Counted from the first letter of the stretch, positions 16,665-26,084 are shown. The stretch: 64,000 bases of DNA from Chromohalobacter sp. 11-W (GCF_029889905.1 NZ_JARANZ010000014.1:1-64000), one strand, 5' to 3'. Numbers and translations are program-made. The notes: generated by a model not told the origin, from the letters alone.

Positions 16665-17474
16665 GTGTATAGCGTATTGCTTCTCTGCGGCGGGTTGGCC
16701 GGAGTCACCACCGTGTTGTTTGGTTTCGGTGGTGGTTTCGTCGTGGTTCCCTTGATGTATACCTTGCTGATTGCCGTCCATGGGACGGATAGCGCGACGG
16801 GGCTGGCGGCCATGCATATCGCGGTAGCCACCTCGACCGCACTGATGATCTTTGCTGCCTCTCTATCGACATGGCGTCATCACCAGCGGCGGACCGTGCA
16901 ATGGCGTCTGGTATGTCCGTTAGTGGGCTTTATCGCTATCGGTGCCGTGTTCGGTGCGGCAGTGGCAGTGTCGTTGAGTGGAGACTGGGTGCGCTGGGTG
17001 TTCATCGGCTATCTGGCGATCACGATTGCGGATGCCGTCCTGAGGCCCGGTTTCCTGCACCAGGCGAGTGGTGATGTACGTCCCCTGGGCCGCCTGGTGA
17101 CGGCGATGACAGGCACGTTCATCGGCACAGTCGCCGCCTTGCTGGGTGTGGGCGGCAGCGTAATGACCGTGCCGCTGATGCGCCGCAGAGGGGCCAGCAT
17201 GACGGCGGCCACGGCGATGGCCAACCCGTTGTCGTTGCCGATGGCGGTGAGCGGCACCGCGACCTACGTGTTGCTGTCGGCCAGCGATACCGCTCTGGGC
17301 GCCTGGTATGCGGGGTATGTGGATCTGCGCGCCTTACTGGCGCTGGCGGTGGGATCGTGGCTCGGCATCCGCCTGGCGTCGCTATGGATCGGGCGTATTC
17401 CCGATCGTATTCATGCCGGGGTGTACCTGTTACTGCTGACGGTAATGCTGGTGGTGATGGTCGTCATGCACTGA
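16665..17474 (+). CDS. TauE/SafE (DUF81)-family membrane transporter
   Basis: 269 residues with seven or eight hydrophobic helices. The two inverted-repeat halves are visible as GLAGVTTVLFGFGGGFVVVP and GTFIGTVAALLGVGGSVMTV, the hallmark of TauE/SafE anion permeases (sulfonates, sulfite and other organic anions). I chose GTG 16665 because AGGAG precedes it by 7 bases and homology begins there; the open frame further upstream runs antisense to the AraC gene. Confidence 0.86.
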   Translation: MYSVLLLCGGLAGVTTVLFGFGGGFVVVPLMYTLLIAVHGTDSATGLAAMHIAVATSTALMIFAASLSTWRHHQRRTVQWRLVCPLVGFIAIGAVFGAAVAVSLSGDWVRWVFIGYLAITIADAVLRPGFLHQASGDVRPLGRLVTAMTGTFIGTVAALLGVGGSVMTVPLMRRRGASMTAATAMANPLSLPMAVSGTATYVLLSASDTALGAWYAGYVDLRALLALAVGSWLGIRLASLWIGRIPDRIHAGVYLLLLTVMLVVMVVMH

Positions 17475-17487
17475 GCCGCGCCTTCAT

Positions 17488-17937
17488 GAGACTGTATGGC
17501 TGACATAACGGCAGATGTCCGAGCTCTTCGGCGTCAAGCCGCAGAACGTCACGATCCACTTGAAAAATATCTACGCTGAGGAAGAGTTGGTGAAGGAGGG
17601 AACTTGTAAGGAATTCTTACAAGTTCAGATTGAAGGTAGCAGAAAGGTCGAGCGTGCGAGGCTGCACTACAACTTCGATGCCATCATCTCCGTCGGCAAT
17701 CTCGATCAGTCCGTCTTCGGCGAGCCAGCCTATCCGAGTATCGAGTCGAAAGCTGTGCACCTGCTCTATTTCGTGATCAACGATGTCGGTTTGGCCGCGC
17801 TGACGCTGCTCACGAGGCGAGAAACGGTCGCCAATATCACTCTGGCGGTCGCGATACTGTCGGGCTTGCCGGGGCACACCATCCTTGATGACGCGCCCGA
17901 GTCAGGGTTAACGGAGGGACTTGAGGAGTTCCGGTAG
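17488..17937 (+). pseudogene. RhuM-Fic relic with two internal deletions
   Basis: This is a degraded copy of the gene at 32117. Homology begins around 17488 and contains an in-frame TAA where the intact gene has CAG. It then stays open from ATG 17515. Two segments are missing, 414 bp (intact codons 96-233) and 108 bp (about codons 259-296). Both are multiples of three, and the second removes the whole Fic motif HPFADGNKR. Similarity ends near 17810, and the last 40 codons are unrelated sequence running into the DctM 3' end. A truncated protein of about 140 residues could still be made. Confidence 0.82.
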
Positions 17938-19209
17938 TGCCAGACTGATCTGCGGGAACAGGGTCACTAGCGCCAGCACCCCGAGTAATGCCAGCAGGAA
18001 GGGCAGGATCGAGCGGATGATCTGCTCCACTGGTACCTGCGAGATCTGACTGGCGACGAACAGGTTCACTCCCAGGGGCGGGGTCAGGAACGCGATCTGA
18101 GTATTGATCATCAGGATGATGCCGAAATGGACCGGGTTGATGCCGAAGGCGGTCACTAGCGGTACCAGGATCGGCGCCAAGATAATGATCGCCGACATCG
18201 TCTCCATGAAGGTCCCGACCAAAATCAGGAAGATGTTGATCCAGAGCAGAATCATCAGCGGATCGGTTGAGATCCCGGCCATCGCGGCAGATATCTGCTG
18301 CGGAATCGTCTCGAGGGTGATGGCCTTGGCCAGTAGCGCGGAGCAGGCCACCACGATCATCAAGGCACCGGAAATCCGATGAGTCAGCTCAAACGCCTGG
18401 TGTAGCGCGGGCAGATCCAGGCGGCGGTAGACAAACCGGGCCACTACCAAGGCGTAGAACACCGCTACCACGGAGGCTTCCACGGGAGTGAAGAGCCCGG
18501 AATAGATGCCACCGAGAATCAGGACAGGCAGAAACAGGGCGAACTTGGCCTGCCAGATCAGCGACGCCAGGCTTTCGGACTCGTCTTCCGCCTCGTGAGC
18601 CGGCGCCACCACCGCGCCGTTGCGCTTGGCCATGATGTAGGCGGTACCCACCAGTACCGTGCCCATCAGCAAGCCGGGTAACAGGCCGGCGGCGAACACA
18701 TCGGCGATGGAGACGTTGGCGATGATGGCGTAGATGATCATCGGATTGCTGGGCGGGATCAGGATGCCCAGGGTGCCGCCGGTGGCGGTCACCGAGGCTG
18801 CGTAGGGCGCCGGGTAACCATAGCGTACCATGGATGGAACCATGATCGATCCGATCGCTGCTACGGTCCCAGGGCCGGAGCCGGAAATGGCGGCGAAGAA
18901 CATGCAGGACAGGATGGTCACGATGCCCAGACTGCCGTGAATGTGGCCGAACATCCGCCGGAAGATGCGGATAATGTCGTGAGTAAGGCCGCCCTTTTCC
19001 ATGATGTTGCCGGCGAGAATGAACGCGGGAATCGCTAGCAGGGCGAAATTGTCAACGCCGTTGAAAATGCTCTGGGCGGCGAATACCAGGTCGGCGCCGA
19101 GTAACCAGGTCGCTGCGAAACCGGTCAGGCCTATTGCCGCGTAGATCGGCACCCCTAGCAAAAGCAACAGCGGGAGCAGGATGATCAGGACGAGCTGAAC
19201 GTCGGTCAT
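17908..19209 (-). CDS. dctM: TRAP transporter large membrane subunit (DctM), system 1
   Basis: 433 residues, about 12 hydrophobic helices, of the DctM type that forms the sodium-coupled translocation channel. Typical segments are IFNGVDNFALLAIPAFILAG and the conserved GTLGILIPPSNPMIIYA. It overlaps the small subunit gene by 4 bp (ATGA). It is the last gene of the GMC-ALDH-DctP-DctQ-DctM operon. The substrate is probably an organic acid related to the oxidised product or precursor of the two dehydrogenases (inference). Confidence 0.92.
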   Translation of the reverse strand: MTDVQLVLIILLPLLLLLGVPIYAAIGLTGFAATWLLGADLVFAAQSIFNGVDNFALLAIPAFILAGNIMEKGGLTHDIIRIFRRMFGHIHGSLGIVTILSCMFFAAISGSGPGTVAAIGSIMVPSMVRYGYPAPYAASVTATGGTLGILIPPSNPMIIYAIIANVSIADVFAAGLLPGLLMGTVLVGTAYIMAKRNGAVVAPAHEAEDESESLASLIWQAKFALFLPVLILGGIYSGLFTPVEASVVAVFYALVVARFVYRRLDLPALHQAFELTHRISGALMIVVACSALLAKAITLETIPQQISAAMAGISTDPLMILLWINIFLILVGTFMETMSAIIILAPILVPLVTAFGINPVHFGIILMINTQIAFLTPPLGVNLFVASQISQVPVEQIIRSILPFLLALLGVLALVTLFPQISLALPELLKSLR

Positions 19210-19679
19210 GGTGACTCCTCCACGGCATTGCCCTTGGCGTTACCGGCCCATAGCCGACTCAGCGCTGAAAGCACGAACGCGATGACCAGGACCACGAATA
19301 GATAGTTGGTGTTGAAGCCCAACACGGGCGATACGCTTGGGTACTTTATGCCGTCCAATACGTTCTGAAAGCAGTAGACGATCATCAGTACATCGAATAC
19401 CAGGAGCAGGGCGGTGATCAGTCTTTCCATCGGCCTAGCGCCGATGAGTCGGCTCAGGCAGTCGTAGAGCACGCCGATCTTCAGTTCGGATTTCATCAGC
19501 GTCGAGTAGCTCGCACTGATGAACACGAAGGAGATGAAGGCAAACCGCGAGAGTTCCTCGGTCCATTCCATGCCGGCGTTGAAGCTGCGGCCAATGATCT
19601 GCAACAGCAGCGCCAGGACCATTCCGGCAAGGAGCAGGTGGCACAGCGTTAGTTGTGTTCGTCTGAGCAGGCTATACAT
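19206..19679 (-). CDS. dctQ: TRAP transporter small membrane subunit (DctQ), system 1
   Basis: 157 residues with four membrane helices and the DctQ signature around MEWTEELSRFAFISFVFISA. It partners with DctM in the inner membrane. Its start lies 48 bp after dctP, with a short stem-loop between them, and its stop overlaps dctM by 4 bp. Confidence 0.9.
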   Translation of the reverse strand: MYSLLRRTQLTLCHLLLAGMVLALLLQIIGRSFNAGMEWTEELSRFAFISFVFISASYSTLMKSELKIGVLYDCLSRLIGARPMERLITALLLVFDVLMIVYCFQNVLDGIKYPSVSPVLGFNTNYLFVVLVIAFVLSALSRLWAGNAKGNAVEESP

Positions 19680-19690
19680 GGGAGTCTCCC

Positions 19691-19711
19691 GTCGACCTGT
19701 TCTCGGTCGAC
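19691..19711 (-). promoter_or_regulatory. Intercistronic stem-loop between dctP and dctQ
   Basis: GTCGACC at 19691-19697 pairs perfectly with 19705-19711 across a 7-base loop. There is no T-run. Such hairpins after binding-protein genes stabilise the upstream mRNA or partly terminate transcription, giving excess binding protein over membrane subunits (known in comparable operons; inferred here). Confidence 0.5.
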
Positions 19712-19727
19712 AGCTGGCGTGATTGTT

Positions 19728-20789
19728 TTATTGTTTGCTTGCTTTGTAGGATTCGAGGATTTCCAGGGCTTTTTCTGTGAGCTCCTCGCCATCCTCACCG
19801 ATCAGGTGGTAGTAGTCGGGCCAGGCGGCGCGGGCCTTTTCCAACCAGGGCGTTTCATCCTCGATCTCGGTGATCTCGACGCCGGCTTCCTCGGCCTGTT
19901 TCCACCAGCGGGCCTCGTCCAGTGGTTGCCACCAGCGCACATACTCGGTGGTCTCGCGCCCGGCGCGTAGCACCGCCTCCTGAAGATCCGGTTCCAGGCT
20001 CTGGTACCAGCGTTCGGATACCACGATGGGGTGGGTCAGGATGGTGTAATGCAGCCGGCTGATGCGTTCGATCACCTCGTCGAACTTCATGCCGATGATG
20101 TCGCTGACCGGGCTGTCCCCGCCTTCGACCACGCCCTGCTGCAGGGCGCTATATAGCTCGTTCCAGGCGATCGGCGCTGGCGAGGCGTTCCAGGACTTGT
20201 AGGTCCCGAGCATGATGGCGTTGGGCGGCACGCGCATTTTCAGCGACGCCAGGTCCTCCGGCGTCTGGATCGGCTCGGGGGCGTTGTAGAAGAAGTGCCG
20301 CCAGCCGGTGTTTTCCCAGCCAACGATGCGCACCCCCGCTTCCTCTATCACCCGGGACTGGAGGGTCGGAGTGATATGATCCAGCAAGTAGTTGGATTCC
20401 TCGGTGCTCTGCGTCAGGTAGGGGAGCAGCAGCACGTTCATGCTGGGCGCCACCTGGGCCATGTTGTTGGTAGCGGGGATCGTCACCTGAATCACGCCCT
20501 GGCGGGCCTGCTGCAACATCTCCTTTTCGCCGCCCAGTTGCGAGCCGGGGAAGATAACTGGACGAACACGGTTGTCAGTATATATTGCCACCAGTTCCGC
20601 GAAGCGCTTGAGCGCCACGGTTTGCGAACTCCACTCCATGTTCAGGGAGTGGGCCAGACGCATGGTGACCTGGTCGTCTTTCTTAGGGACCGATTGCCAG
20701 TCGAACGGATTGGGGGTGGCAGCGTGGGTCCCGGTGGCGATGATCAGGGCGGCTAGTGCCGTCAGCTTGGCGATTGTTTTCATGATCAT
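19728..20789 (-). CDS. dctP: TRAP transporter periplasmic binding protein (DctP), system 1
   Basis: 353 residues with a clear Sec signal peptide (MIMKTIAKLTALAALIIATG, cleavage near THA-AT). The fold signature includes RPVIFPGSQLGGEKEMLQQA and the substrate-carboxylate-binding arginine region LASLKMRVPPN. It captures the substrate in the periplasm and delivers it to DctQM. It is encoded 71 bp downstream of the aldehyde dehydrogenase gene. Confidence 0.92.
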   Translation of the reverse strand: MIMKTIAKLTALAALIIATGTHAATPNPFDWQSVPKKDDQVTMRLAHSLNMEWSSQTVALKRFAELVAIYTDNRVRPVIFPGSQLGGEKEMLQQARQGVIQVTIPATNNMAQVAPSMNVLLLPYLTQSTEESNYLLDHITPTLQSRVIEEAGVRIVGWENTGWRHFFYNAPEPIQTPEDLASLKMRVPPNAIMLGTYKSWNASPAPIAWNELYSALQQGVVEGGDSPVSDIIGMKFDEVIERISRLHYTILTHPIVVSERWYQSLEPDLQEAVLRAGRETTEYVRWWQPLDEARWWKQAEEAGVEITEIEDETPWLEKARAAWPDYYHLIGEDGEELTEKALEILESYKASKQ

Positions 20790-20860
20790 GTCTCAGCTTT
20801 TTATGGCTATGGAACGCGGCCGCCGTCGCCGGTGGGTCGCGTTTTGCGATGAAACAGGCG

Positions 20861-22285
20861 TTACCAGGCCAGGTAGGCGGATTGCTCGACGGTATAGAAG
20901 GCCGAGGCGGAAGCGCCCACGGAGTAGGCCCCCAGGCCGGAGTGCTTCATCCCGCCGAAAGGCATGTTCACGTCGGGTACCGTGCCATTGTTCACATGCA
21001 GCATGCCGTTTTGGCTCTCATCCAGAAAACGCTGGATAAGGGCATGAGAGTCAGAGAATAGGCTCGACGTTAAGCCGTATTCGGTTTCGTTCAGTAGCGA
21101 TAGCGCTTCGCCGAAATCGTCATAGGGCAGTACCGACAACACCGGACCGAAGATTTCCTCCTGGCTGGCAGTCCGAGATACCCCGGCATTGTCGAGCACG
21201 GTGGGTCGATAGAAGTAACCGCTCTCGCAGCCGGCTACGGTGGCACTGTCGCCGCCGGTAATCAGGGTGGCGCCTTCGTCCACGGCCCGGGCGGTAGCGG
21301 TCTTGACGCTCTCGAAATGGGCGCCGTTGCACAGCGGCCCCAAGGTGGTGGACGGGTCGAGGCCGTCGCCTAGCGTCAGTGCCCGGGCGCGGGCGGCCAG
21401 GCCTTGGACCACCGATTCCTGGAAGTCACGGTGCACGATTACCCGACTGAGACTGGTGCAGCGCTGGCCGCCGGTCTGAAAGGCGGCGCCGAACACCTGG
21501 TCCAGACAGCTATCCAGATCTTGGCTGTCGTTGATGATCACGCCGTTCTTGCCGCCCAGCTCCAGTTGAGTGGGGATCAGACTGGTCGCCGCTGCCTGAG
21601 CCACCTTGCGGCCCACTGCCACGGAGCCGGTGAAGCTGACGCCGTCGAAGCGGCCGGCGGCGGTGAGCTCGCTTGTGAAGGCGCCGCCGCAGGGCATCAC
21701 CTGCACCAGGCCGGCGGGGAAGTGCCGCTCGGCGATCTCCGCGAGAATGAACGCCGCCGCCGGGGTGAACTGGGATGGCTTGATCACCAGAGCGTTGCCG
21801 AAGGCGATCGCCGGGCACAGCTTGCGCAGCGGCGTCATGGCCGGAAAGTTCCACGGACAGATCGCCAGTAGGGTGCCGCGCGGGCGGCGCAGGATCAGGT
21901 TGCGCACCCGGGGCCGGGCGGCGGCGGTGGTTTGCAGTTGCTGGCGGGCCGCCTCACCGGCCATGAATTTGCCTTCCGCACAGCCCTTGAGGGTTTCGTT
22001 GCGGGCTTCCACCAGGGGTTTGCCCTGTTCCAGGGTGATCGCTTCGGCGATGCGATCCACATCGGCGCTCACGTCATTAAGGAAGGCTGTGAGGCGGTCG
22101 CCACGTGCTACCGGCGGCACGGCCGCCCATTCCCCTTGCGCATCGGTGGCCCGTGCCAGCACCGCGTCCACGTTGGCGGCGTCGCGGGTTTCGGCGTAGG
22201 CGCCGACGATTTCGGTGGGACGCGCCGGGTTGCGGGTCTCGAAGACGTTGCCGCCGCCGTTATGGTTCCGGTAATCGTATTTCAT
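20861..22285 (-). CDS. Aldehyde dehydrogenase (succinate-semialdehyde/glycolaldehyde dehydrogenase-like)
   Basis: 474 residues of the NAD(P)-dependent ALDH superfamily. Catalytic residues are present: N146 (CPWNFP), E242 (LELGGKN) and C276 (GGQRCTS). The start at 22285 overlaps the GMC gene stop by 4 bp, so a longer reading through GMC sequence is rejected. With the preceding alcohol oxidase it likely completes oxidation of an alcohol to an acid. Confidence 0.92.
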   Translation of the reverse strand: MKYDYRNHNGGGNVFETRNPARPTEIVGAYAETRDAANVDAVLARATDAQGEWAAVPPVARGDRLTAFLNDVSADVDRIAEAITLEQGKPLVEARNETLKGCAEGKFMAGEAARQQLQTTAAARPRVRNLILRRPRGTLLAICPWNFPAMTPLRKLCPAIAFGNALVIKPSQFTPAAAFILAEIAERHFPAGLVQVMPCGGAFTSELTAAGRFDGVSFTGSVAVGRKVAQAAATSLIPTQLELGGKNGVIINDSQDLDSCLDQVFGAAFQTGGQRCTSLSRVIVHRDFQESVVQGLAARARALTLGDGLDPSTTLGPLCNGAHFESVKTATARAVDEGATLITGGDSATVAGCESGYFYRPTVLDNAGVSRTASQEEIFGPVLSVLPYDDFGEALSLLNETEYGLTSSLFSDSHALIQRFLDESQNGMLHVNNGTVPDVNMPFGGMKHSGLGAYSVGASASAFYTVEQSAYLAW

Positions 22286-23907
22286 CGTGCTTGCTCCCGA
22301 AGAGGTGGGTTGTCGAGGATCAGAGCCGCGCCTTTCTCGCCGATCATCAGCGAGGACGCGTTGGTGTTGGCGGAGGTCACCATCGGCATCACCGAGGCAT
22401 CCACCACGCGCAGGCCATCTACGCCACGCACGCGCAGTTGCGGGTCGACCACGGCGCGGTCGTCGCTGCCCATGCGGCAGGTGCCCACGCAATGGAAGAC
22501 GGTGCCGCCCTTATGGCGTACCGCTTCCCAGAGGGCGTCGTCGTCGGCCACCTCGGCGCCGGGTTCCACCTCCAGATCCCAGAGGTCGCGGAACGGCGGT
22601 TGGGCGGCGATCTCGCGCAGTATCTTCACGCCTTCCACGATCACCTTGCGGTCGAACGGGTCGGCGAAGTAGTTGGGGTCGATCACCGGCGCCGCCGCCG
22701 GGTCGGCGGAGGCGATGCGCACCGTGCCCCGCGAGCGCGGATGGCACTGCCACACCGAGGCGGTGAAACCGGGGTAGTCGTGCAGGGGCGTGCCGGGCTT
22801 GTCCACGGACAGCGGCATGACGTTGAACTGCACGTCCGGCCGGTCGCCTTCGGCGTAACGGGTGCGGGCGCTGCCGCCCACCTGACCGGCGCCCACGGTG
22901 AGGGTGCCGGAGGCGCGCAGCAGCCATTCCAGGCCCATGCTGGCCAGCTTGAAGGGATTGCGTACATCGCTGTTCAGCGACAGCTTTTCCTTGAGCCGGT
23001 AGATGATGCGTACCTGGTAGTGATCCTGCAGGTTGGCGCCCACCTCCGGAGACTCATGGACCGGCTCGATGTCGTGCTCGCGCAGCAGTTCGCCGGGGCC
23101 CACGCCGGACAGCTGCAGAAGCTGCGGTGTCTGCAAGGCGCCGGCGCAGAGCACCACTTCCTTGGCGGCGCGGGCCTGGTGGGTCCGCTCGCCCTGGCGC
23201 CATTCCACGCCAATGGCGCGCTTGCCTTCGAACAGCACCCGGTTGGTGGGCGCCTCAGTGATGATGGTCAGGTTGGTGCGGTCCTTCACCGGGGTCAGGA
23301 ACGCCTTGGAGGAACTGCAGCGCCAACGGCCTTTCAGGCTGAGCTGGTAGGGGCCCACGCCCCTGGTGTCGCCGCCGTTCATGTCCGGGTTGTAGGGCAG
23401 TCCCCAGGCTTCAGCGGCTTGCAGCCAGGCGCGGCAAGCCGGGTTGTCGGTGCGCATGTCGGAGACGTGCATCTCGCCGCTGTCGCCGCGGTAGGCGTCA
23501 TCGCCGGCGCCGGTGTAGCGCTCCAGCTTGCGGAAATAGGGCAGCACCTCGTCGTAAGACCAGCCGGTGGCGCCTTGCTCGGACCAACCGTCGAAGTCCT
23601 CGCGCTGACCGCGAATGAAGATCAGGCCGTTGATAGAACTGGAGCCGCCGATCACCTTGCCCCGGGGCCAGACGATATTGCGCCCGCCGGTTCCCTCGGA
23701 GGGGCGGGTATCGAAAAGGCGCGCCACACCGGTGTCGTAGATCGAGCGGTAGTAGCCCACCGGGAAATGCAGCCAGAAGTTGCGATCCCAGCCCCCTGCC
23801 TCCAGCAGCAACACCCGGTTGCGCCCGTCGGCAGAAAGTCGGTTGGCGACGATACACCCGGCCGAGCCGGCACCTATCACGATGTAGTCGTATTGATTGT
23901 CGGGCAC
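22282..23907 (-). CDS. GMC-family FAD-dependent alcohol/choline dehydrogenase-like enzyme
   Basis: 541 residues. The FAD-binding IGAGSAG lies at 11-17, the GMC signature PRGKVIGGSSSINGLIFIRG near 80-100, and the active-site pair H472 (FHCVGTCRMG) and N514 (TSANTNASS) is intact. Relatives oxidise choline, polyols or long-chain and aromatic alcohols. It is first in the operon, 41 bp downstream of a perfect palindrome. A long open antisense frame over this gene is a composition artefact. Confidence 0.93.
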   Translation of the reverse strand: MPDNQYDYIVIGAGSAGCIVANRLSADGRNRVLLLEAGGWDRNFWLHFPVGYYRSIYDTGVARLFDTRPSEGTGGRNIVWPRGKVIGGSSSINGLIFIRGQREDFDGWSEQGATGWSYDEVLPYFRKLERYTGAGDDAYRGDSGEMHVSDMRTDNPACRAWLQAAEAWGLPYNPDMNGGDTRGVGPYQLSLKGRWRCSSSKAFLTPVKDRTNLTIITEAPTNRVLFEGKRAIGVEWRQGERTHQARAAKEVVLCAGALQTPQLLQLSGVGPGELLREHDIEPVHESPEVGANLQDHYQVRIIYRLKEKLSLNSDVRNPFKLASMGLEWLLRASGTLTVGAGQVGGSARTRYAEGDRPDVQFNVMPLSVDKPGTPLHDYPGFTASVWQCHPRSRGTVRIASADPAAAPVIDPNYFADPFDRKVIVEGVKILREIAAQPPFRDLWDLEVEPGAEVADDDALWEAVRHKGGTVFHCVGTCRMGSDDRAVVDPQLRVRGVDGLRVVDASVMPMVTSANTNASSLMIGEKGAALILDNPPLREQAR

Positions 23908-23947
23908 CGTTTACTCCTCGGTGTGATTTTCGTCTCTAGATGTCCTT

Positions 23948-23967
23948 AAGTCCTAATGTTAGGACTT
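23948..23967. promoter_or_regulatory. GntR operator: 20-bp perfect palindrome
   Basis: Two 9-bp arms, AAGTCCTAA and TTAGGACTT, are separated by TG. It lies 41 bp upstream of the GMC start and about 250 bp before the divergent GntR gene. It is the most likely binding site for that HutC-type regulator. Confidence 0.8.
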
Positions 23968-24213
23968 TAGTTGATTAGAACGTTTCCACATGCTAGAGTT
24001 TCTGTCAAGCGTTTCTCGGAGATGGTTCTTCCAAGGGCATTGCGCGGTAACGGCATTCCAAAAGCGGTTTTTGCCATTACCATAAAAGAGCTGTTGCCCG
24101 TCTAGGCAGCGGTGAGAACGGGCTTCGGAGTCATTCAGTGATTGCGGATTGCTTCGCCGCTAAGTTCTGTGTTTACGCACCCGCCCAGGCGGCGGTCACC
24201 GGGAAAGGATCGA

Positions 24214-24954
24214 ATGGCTGACCACAACGACGAAAACGGGTTGCTCAACGCGAGCCCCATTCCGCTCTACTTGCAACTGGCGGATATCTTCCGCTATCGG
24301 ATCGATCGCGGGGTTTGGTCGGAGGGCACTATGCTGCCGCCCATCGATGTTCTGATGAAGGAGTTCTCGGTATCCCGCGTCACGGTGCGTCAGGCACTGC
24401 AGTTGCTGGCCCGCTCCGGCCTAGTCAAGATGCAGCGAGGAGTGGGTACCTTGGTGATCAAGAGTGCCGGCGAGCGGCATCCGGTGAAGATGGAGACCAC
24501 GCTGGACGCCCTGGTGGAGGCCTACCGCGGCGATACGCCGGTGGTCACCAATATCTCCGATTCCAGCACGCCGCCGCGCCTAACCGAGAGTGATGGCGTG
24601 CCGGCGGAGACCTACCACCATTTGCGCAGGGTGCATGCCCGCGATGGCGTTAAGTACTGCGTGATCTCTATCTATCTGGAGCAGGGCGTGTTCGAGAAGG
24701 CGGAGCAGCGGTTTCGCGACGAGATCATCCTGCCGGTGCTCATGTCCCTGGACGTCACCGTGGCCCAGGCCAAGCAGAGCATCACCATCTCCAAGGCGGA
24801 TCTGGAAGTGTCGCGCCTGCTGGACATGCCGCTGGGCGATCCCATCGCCAATGTGCGCCGGGTGCTGGTGGATCCGGACAACACCATTATCTATGTCGCC
24901 GAGGCGGTGTATCGCGGCGACTACATACATCTGGAAATGGACCTGAAAGCATGA
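24214..24954 (+). CDS. GntR/HutC-family transcriptional regulator
   Basis: 246 residues. A winged helix (about 18-85; FSVSRVTVRQALQLLARSGL) is followed by a UTRA ligand domain (about 95-240), which defines the HutC branch. I chose ATG 24214 because it follows GAAAGGA and starts at the homology; the frame extends 72 bp upstream. It overlaps the enolase-superfamily gene by 4 bp (ATGA) and faces the GMC-ALDH-TRAP operon, so it likely controls both. Confidence 0.9.
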   Translation: MADHNDENGLLNASPIPLYLQLADIFRYRIDRGVWSEGTMLPPIDVLMKEFSVSRVTVRQALQLLARSGLVKMQRGVGTLVIKSAGERHPVKMETTLDALVEAYRGDTPVVTNISDSSTPPRLTESDGVPAETYHHLRRVHARDGVKYCVISIYLEQGVFEKAEQRFRDEIILPVLMSLDVTVAQAKQSITISKADLEVSRLLDMPLGDPIANVRRVLVDPDNTIIYVAEAVYRGDYIHLEMDLKA

Positions 24955-26084
24955 AAAAACCGGTCGCTGTCCGCGATATCAAGGCCTTCGTTTACCGTTG
25001 TCCCCTGGAAACTCCGGTGGAAACCTCTTTCGGAACGATGTCGGACCGACCCATGGTCGTGGTGCGTGTGACCGACGAGGATGGTCACCAAGGCTGGGGC
25101 GAAATCTGGTGCAATTTTCCCATGGTGGGCGCCGAGCACCGCGCGCGGCTGGTGGACAGTGTGTTTCGGCCATTGATGAAGGGGGCGGTTTACGACACCC
25201 CTCGGCAGGCCTTCGACGCCCTGCAGGCCGGCACCCGTGTATTGGCGCTGCAGTCCGCGGAGCCGGGACCGTTCGCCCAGTGCTTGGCAGGCATCGACAT
25301 GGCGCTGTGGGATCTGTGTGCGCGCCGCGAGGGCCAGCCGCTGTGGCGTTATCTGGGGGGCACCTCGGACTGCATCGGCGTGTACGCCAGCGGGCTGAAC
25401 CCCACCGGGCCGGAGCGCTTGGGCCGAGCCATGGCGGACCTTGGCTATACCCGCTTCAAGCTCAAGATCGGTTTCGGGATGGAGCGCGACCGGGCCAACT
25501 TGGCGGCCCTACGCGATACGTTGGGCGCGGACGCGGGCCTGATGGTGGACGTGAATCAGGGCTGGACCCTGGATCAGGCCCGCGAGCAGCTGCCGGGCCT
25601 GGAGGACCTAGACCTGAAATGGATCGAGGAGCCGTTGCTGTGCACGGCGCCCTGGTCGGAGTGGCGGGCCCTGGCGGCGATGACCTCGATTCCGGTGGCC
25701 GCTGGCGAGAACCTGATGGGTGAGGCGCGTTTCCGGGAAGGCATCGACAGCGGCGCGCTCTCCATCATCCAGCCGGACACGGCCAAGTGGGGTGGTATCA
25801 GCTGTGGCTTGCCCCTGGGGCGGGCAATCAATAACGCCGACCTGTGCTACTTCCCGCACTATCTAGGTGGCGGCATTGGTCTGCTGGCCTCGGGGCATTT
25901 GCTCGCGGCGGTGGGCGGCGAGGGCGCCTTGGAGGTGGATTCCAATCCCAATCCGTTGCGCGGCGAACTGGCCGGGCCGCTCAATCGGGTAGAAAATGGA
26001 GTTGCCGTCTTGGGTGAAGCGCCGGGTATCGGCGAGTTGGACGGGCTTGAACGGCTGGAGTCCTATCTGATCGGCGAACGTTGA
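24951..26084 (+). CDS. Mandelate racemase/muconate lactonizing enzyme family protein
   Basis: 377 residues, enolase superfamily. The catalytic set of the MLE/MR barrel is visible: KxK at K170 and K172 (FKLKIG), metal ligands D200 (MVDVNQG), E226 (WIEEP) and E253 (AGEN), then D276 and H303 (FPHYLGGGIG). With a Lys on one face and a possible Asp-His pair on the other, dehydration, racemisation or cycloisomerisation are all possible. It is coupled to the GntR gene and most likely acts on the compound imported by TRAP system 1 or its oxidation product. Confidence 0.9.
   Translation: MKKPVAVRDIKAFVYRCPLETPVETSFGTMSDRPMVVVRVTDEDGHQGWGEIWCNFPMVGAEHRARLVDSVFRPLMKGAVYDTPRQAFDALQAGTRVLALQSAEPGPFAQCLAGIDMALWDLCARREGQPLWRYLGGTSDCIGVYASGLNPTGPERLGRAMADLGYTRFKLKIGFGMERDRANLAALRDTLGADAGLMVDVNQGWTLDQAREQLPGLEDLDLKWIEEPLLCTAPWSEWRALAAMTSIPVAAGENLMGEARFREGIDSGALSIIQPDTAKWGGISCGLPLGRAINNADLCYFPHYLGGGIGLLASGHLLAAVGGEGALEVDSNPNPLRGELAGPLNRVENGVAVLGEAPGIGELDGLERLESYLIGER

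Noticed and set aside
22105-23949. A 614-codon open frame antisense to the GMC and ALDH genes
   Set aside because: The opposite strand encodes clear GMC and ALDH enzymes with intact catalytic motifs. The antisense frame is His/Gly/Ala/Arg-rich and homology-free, a usual by-product of GC-rich third codon positions.
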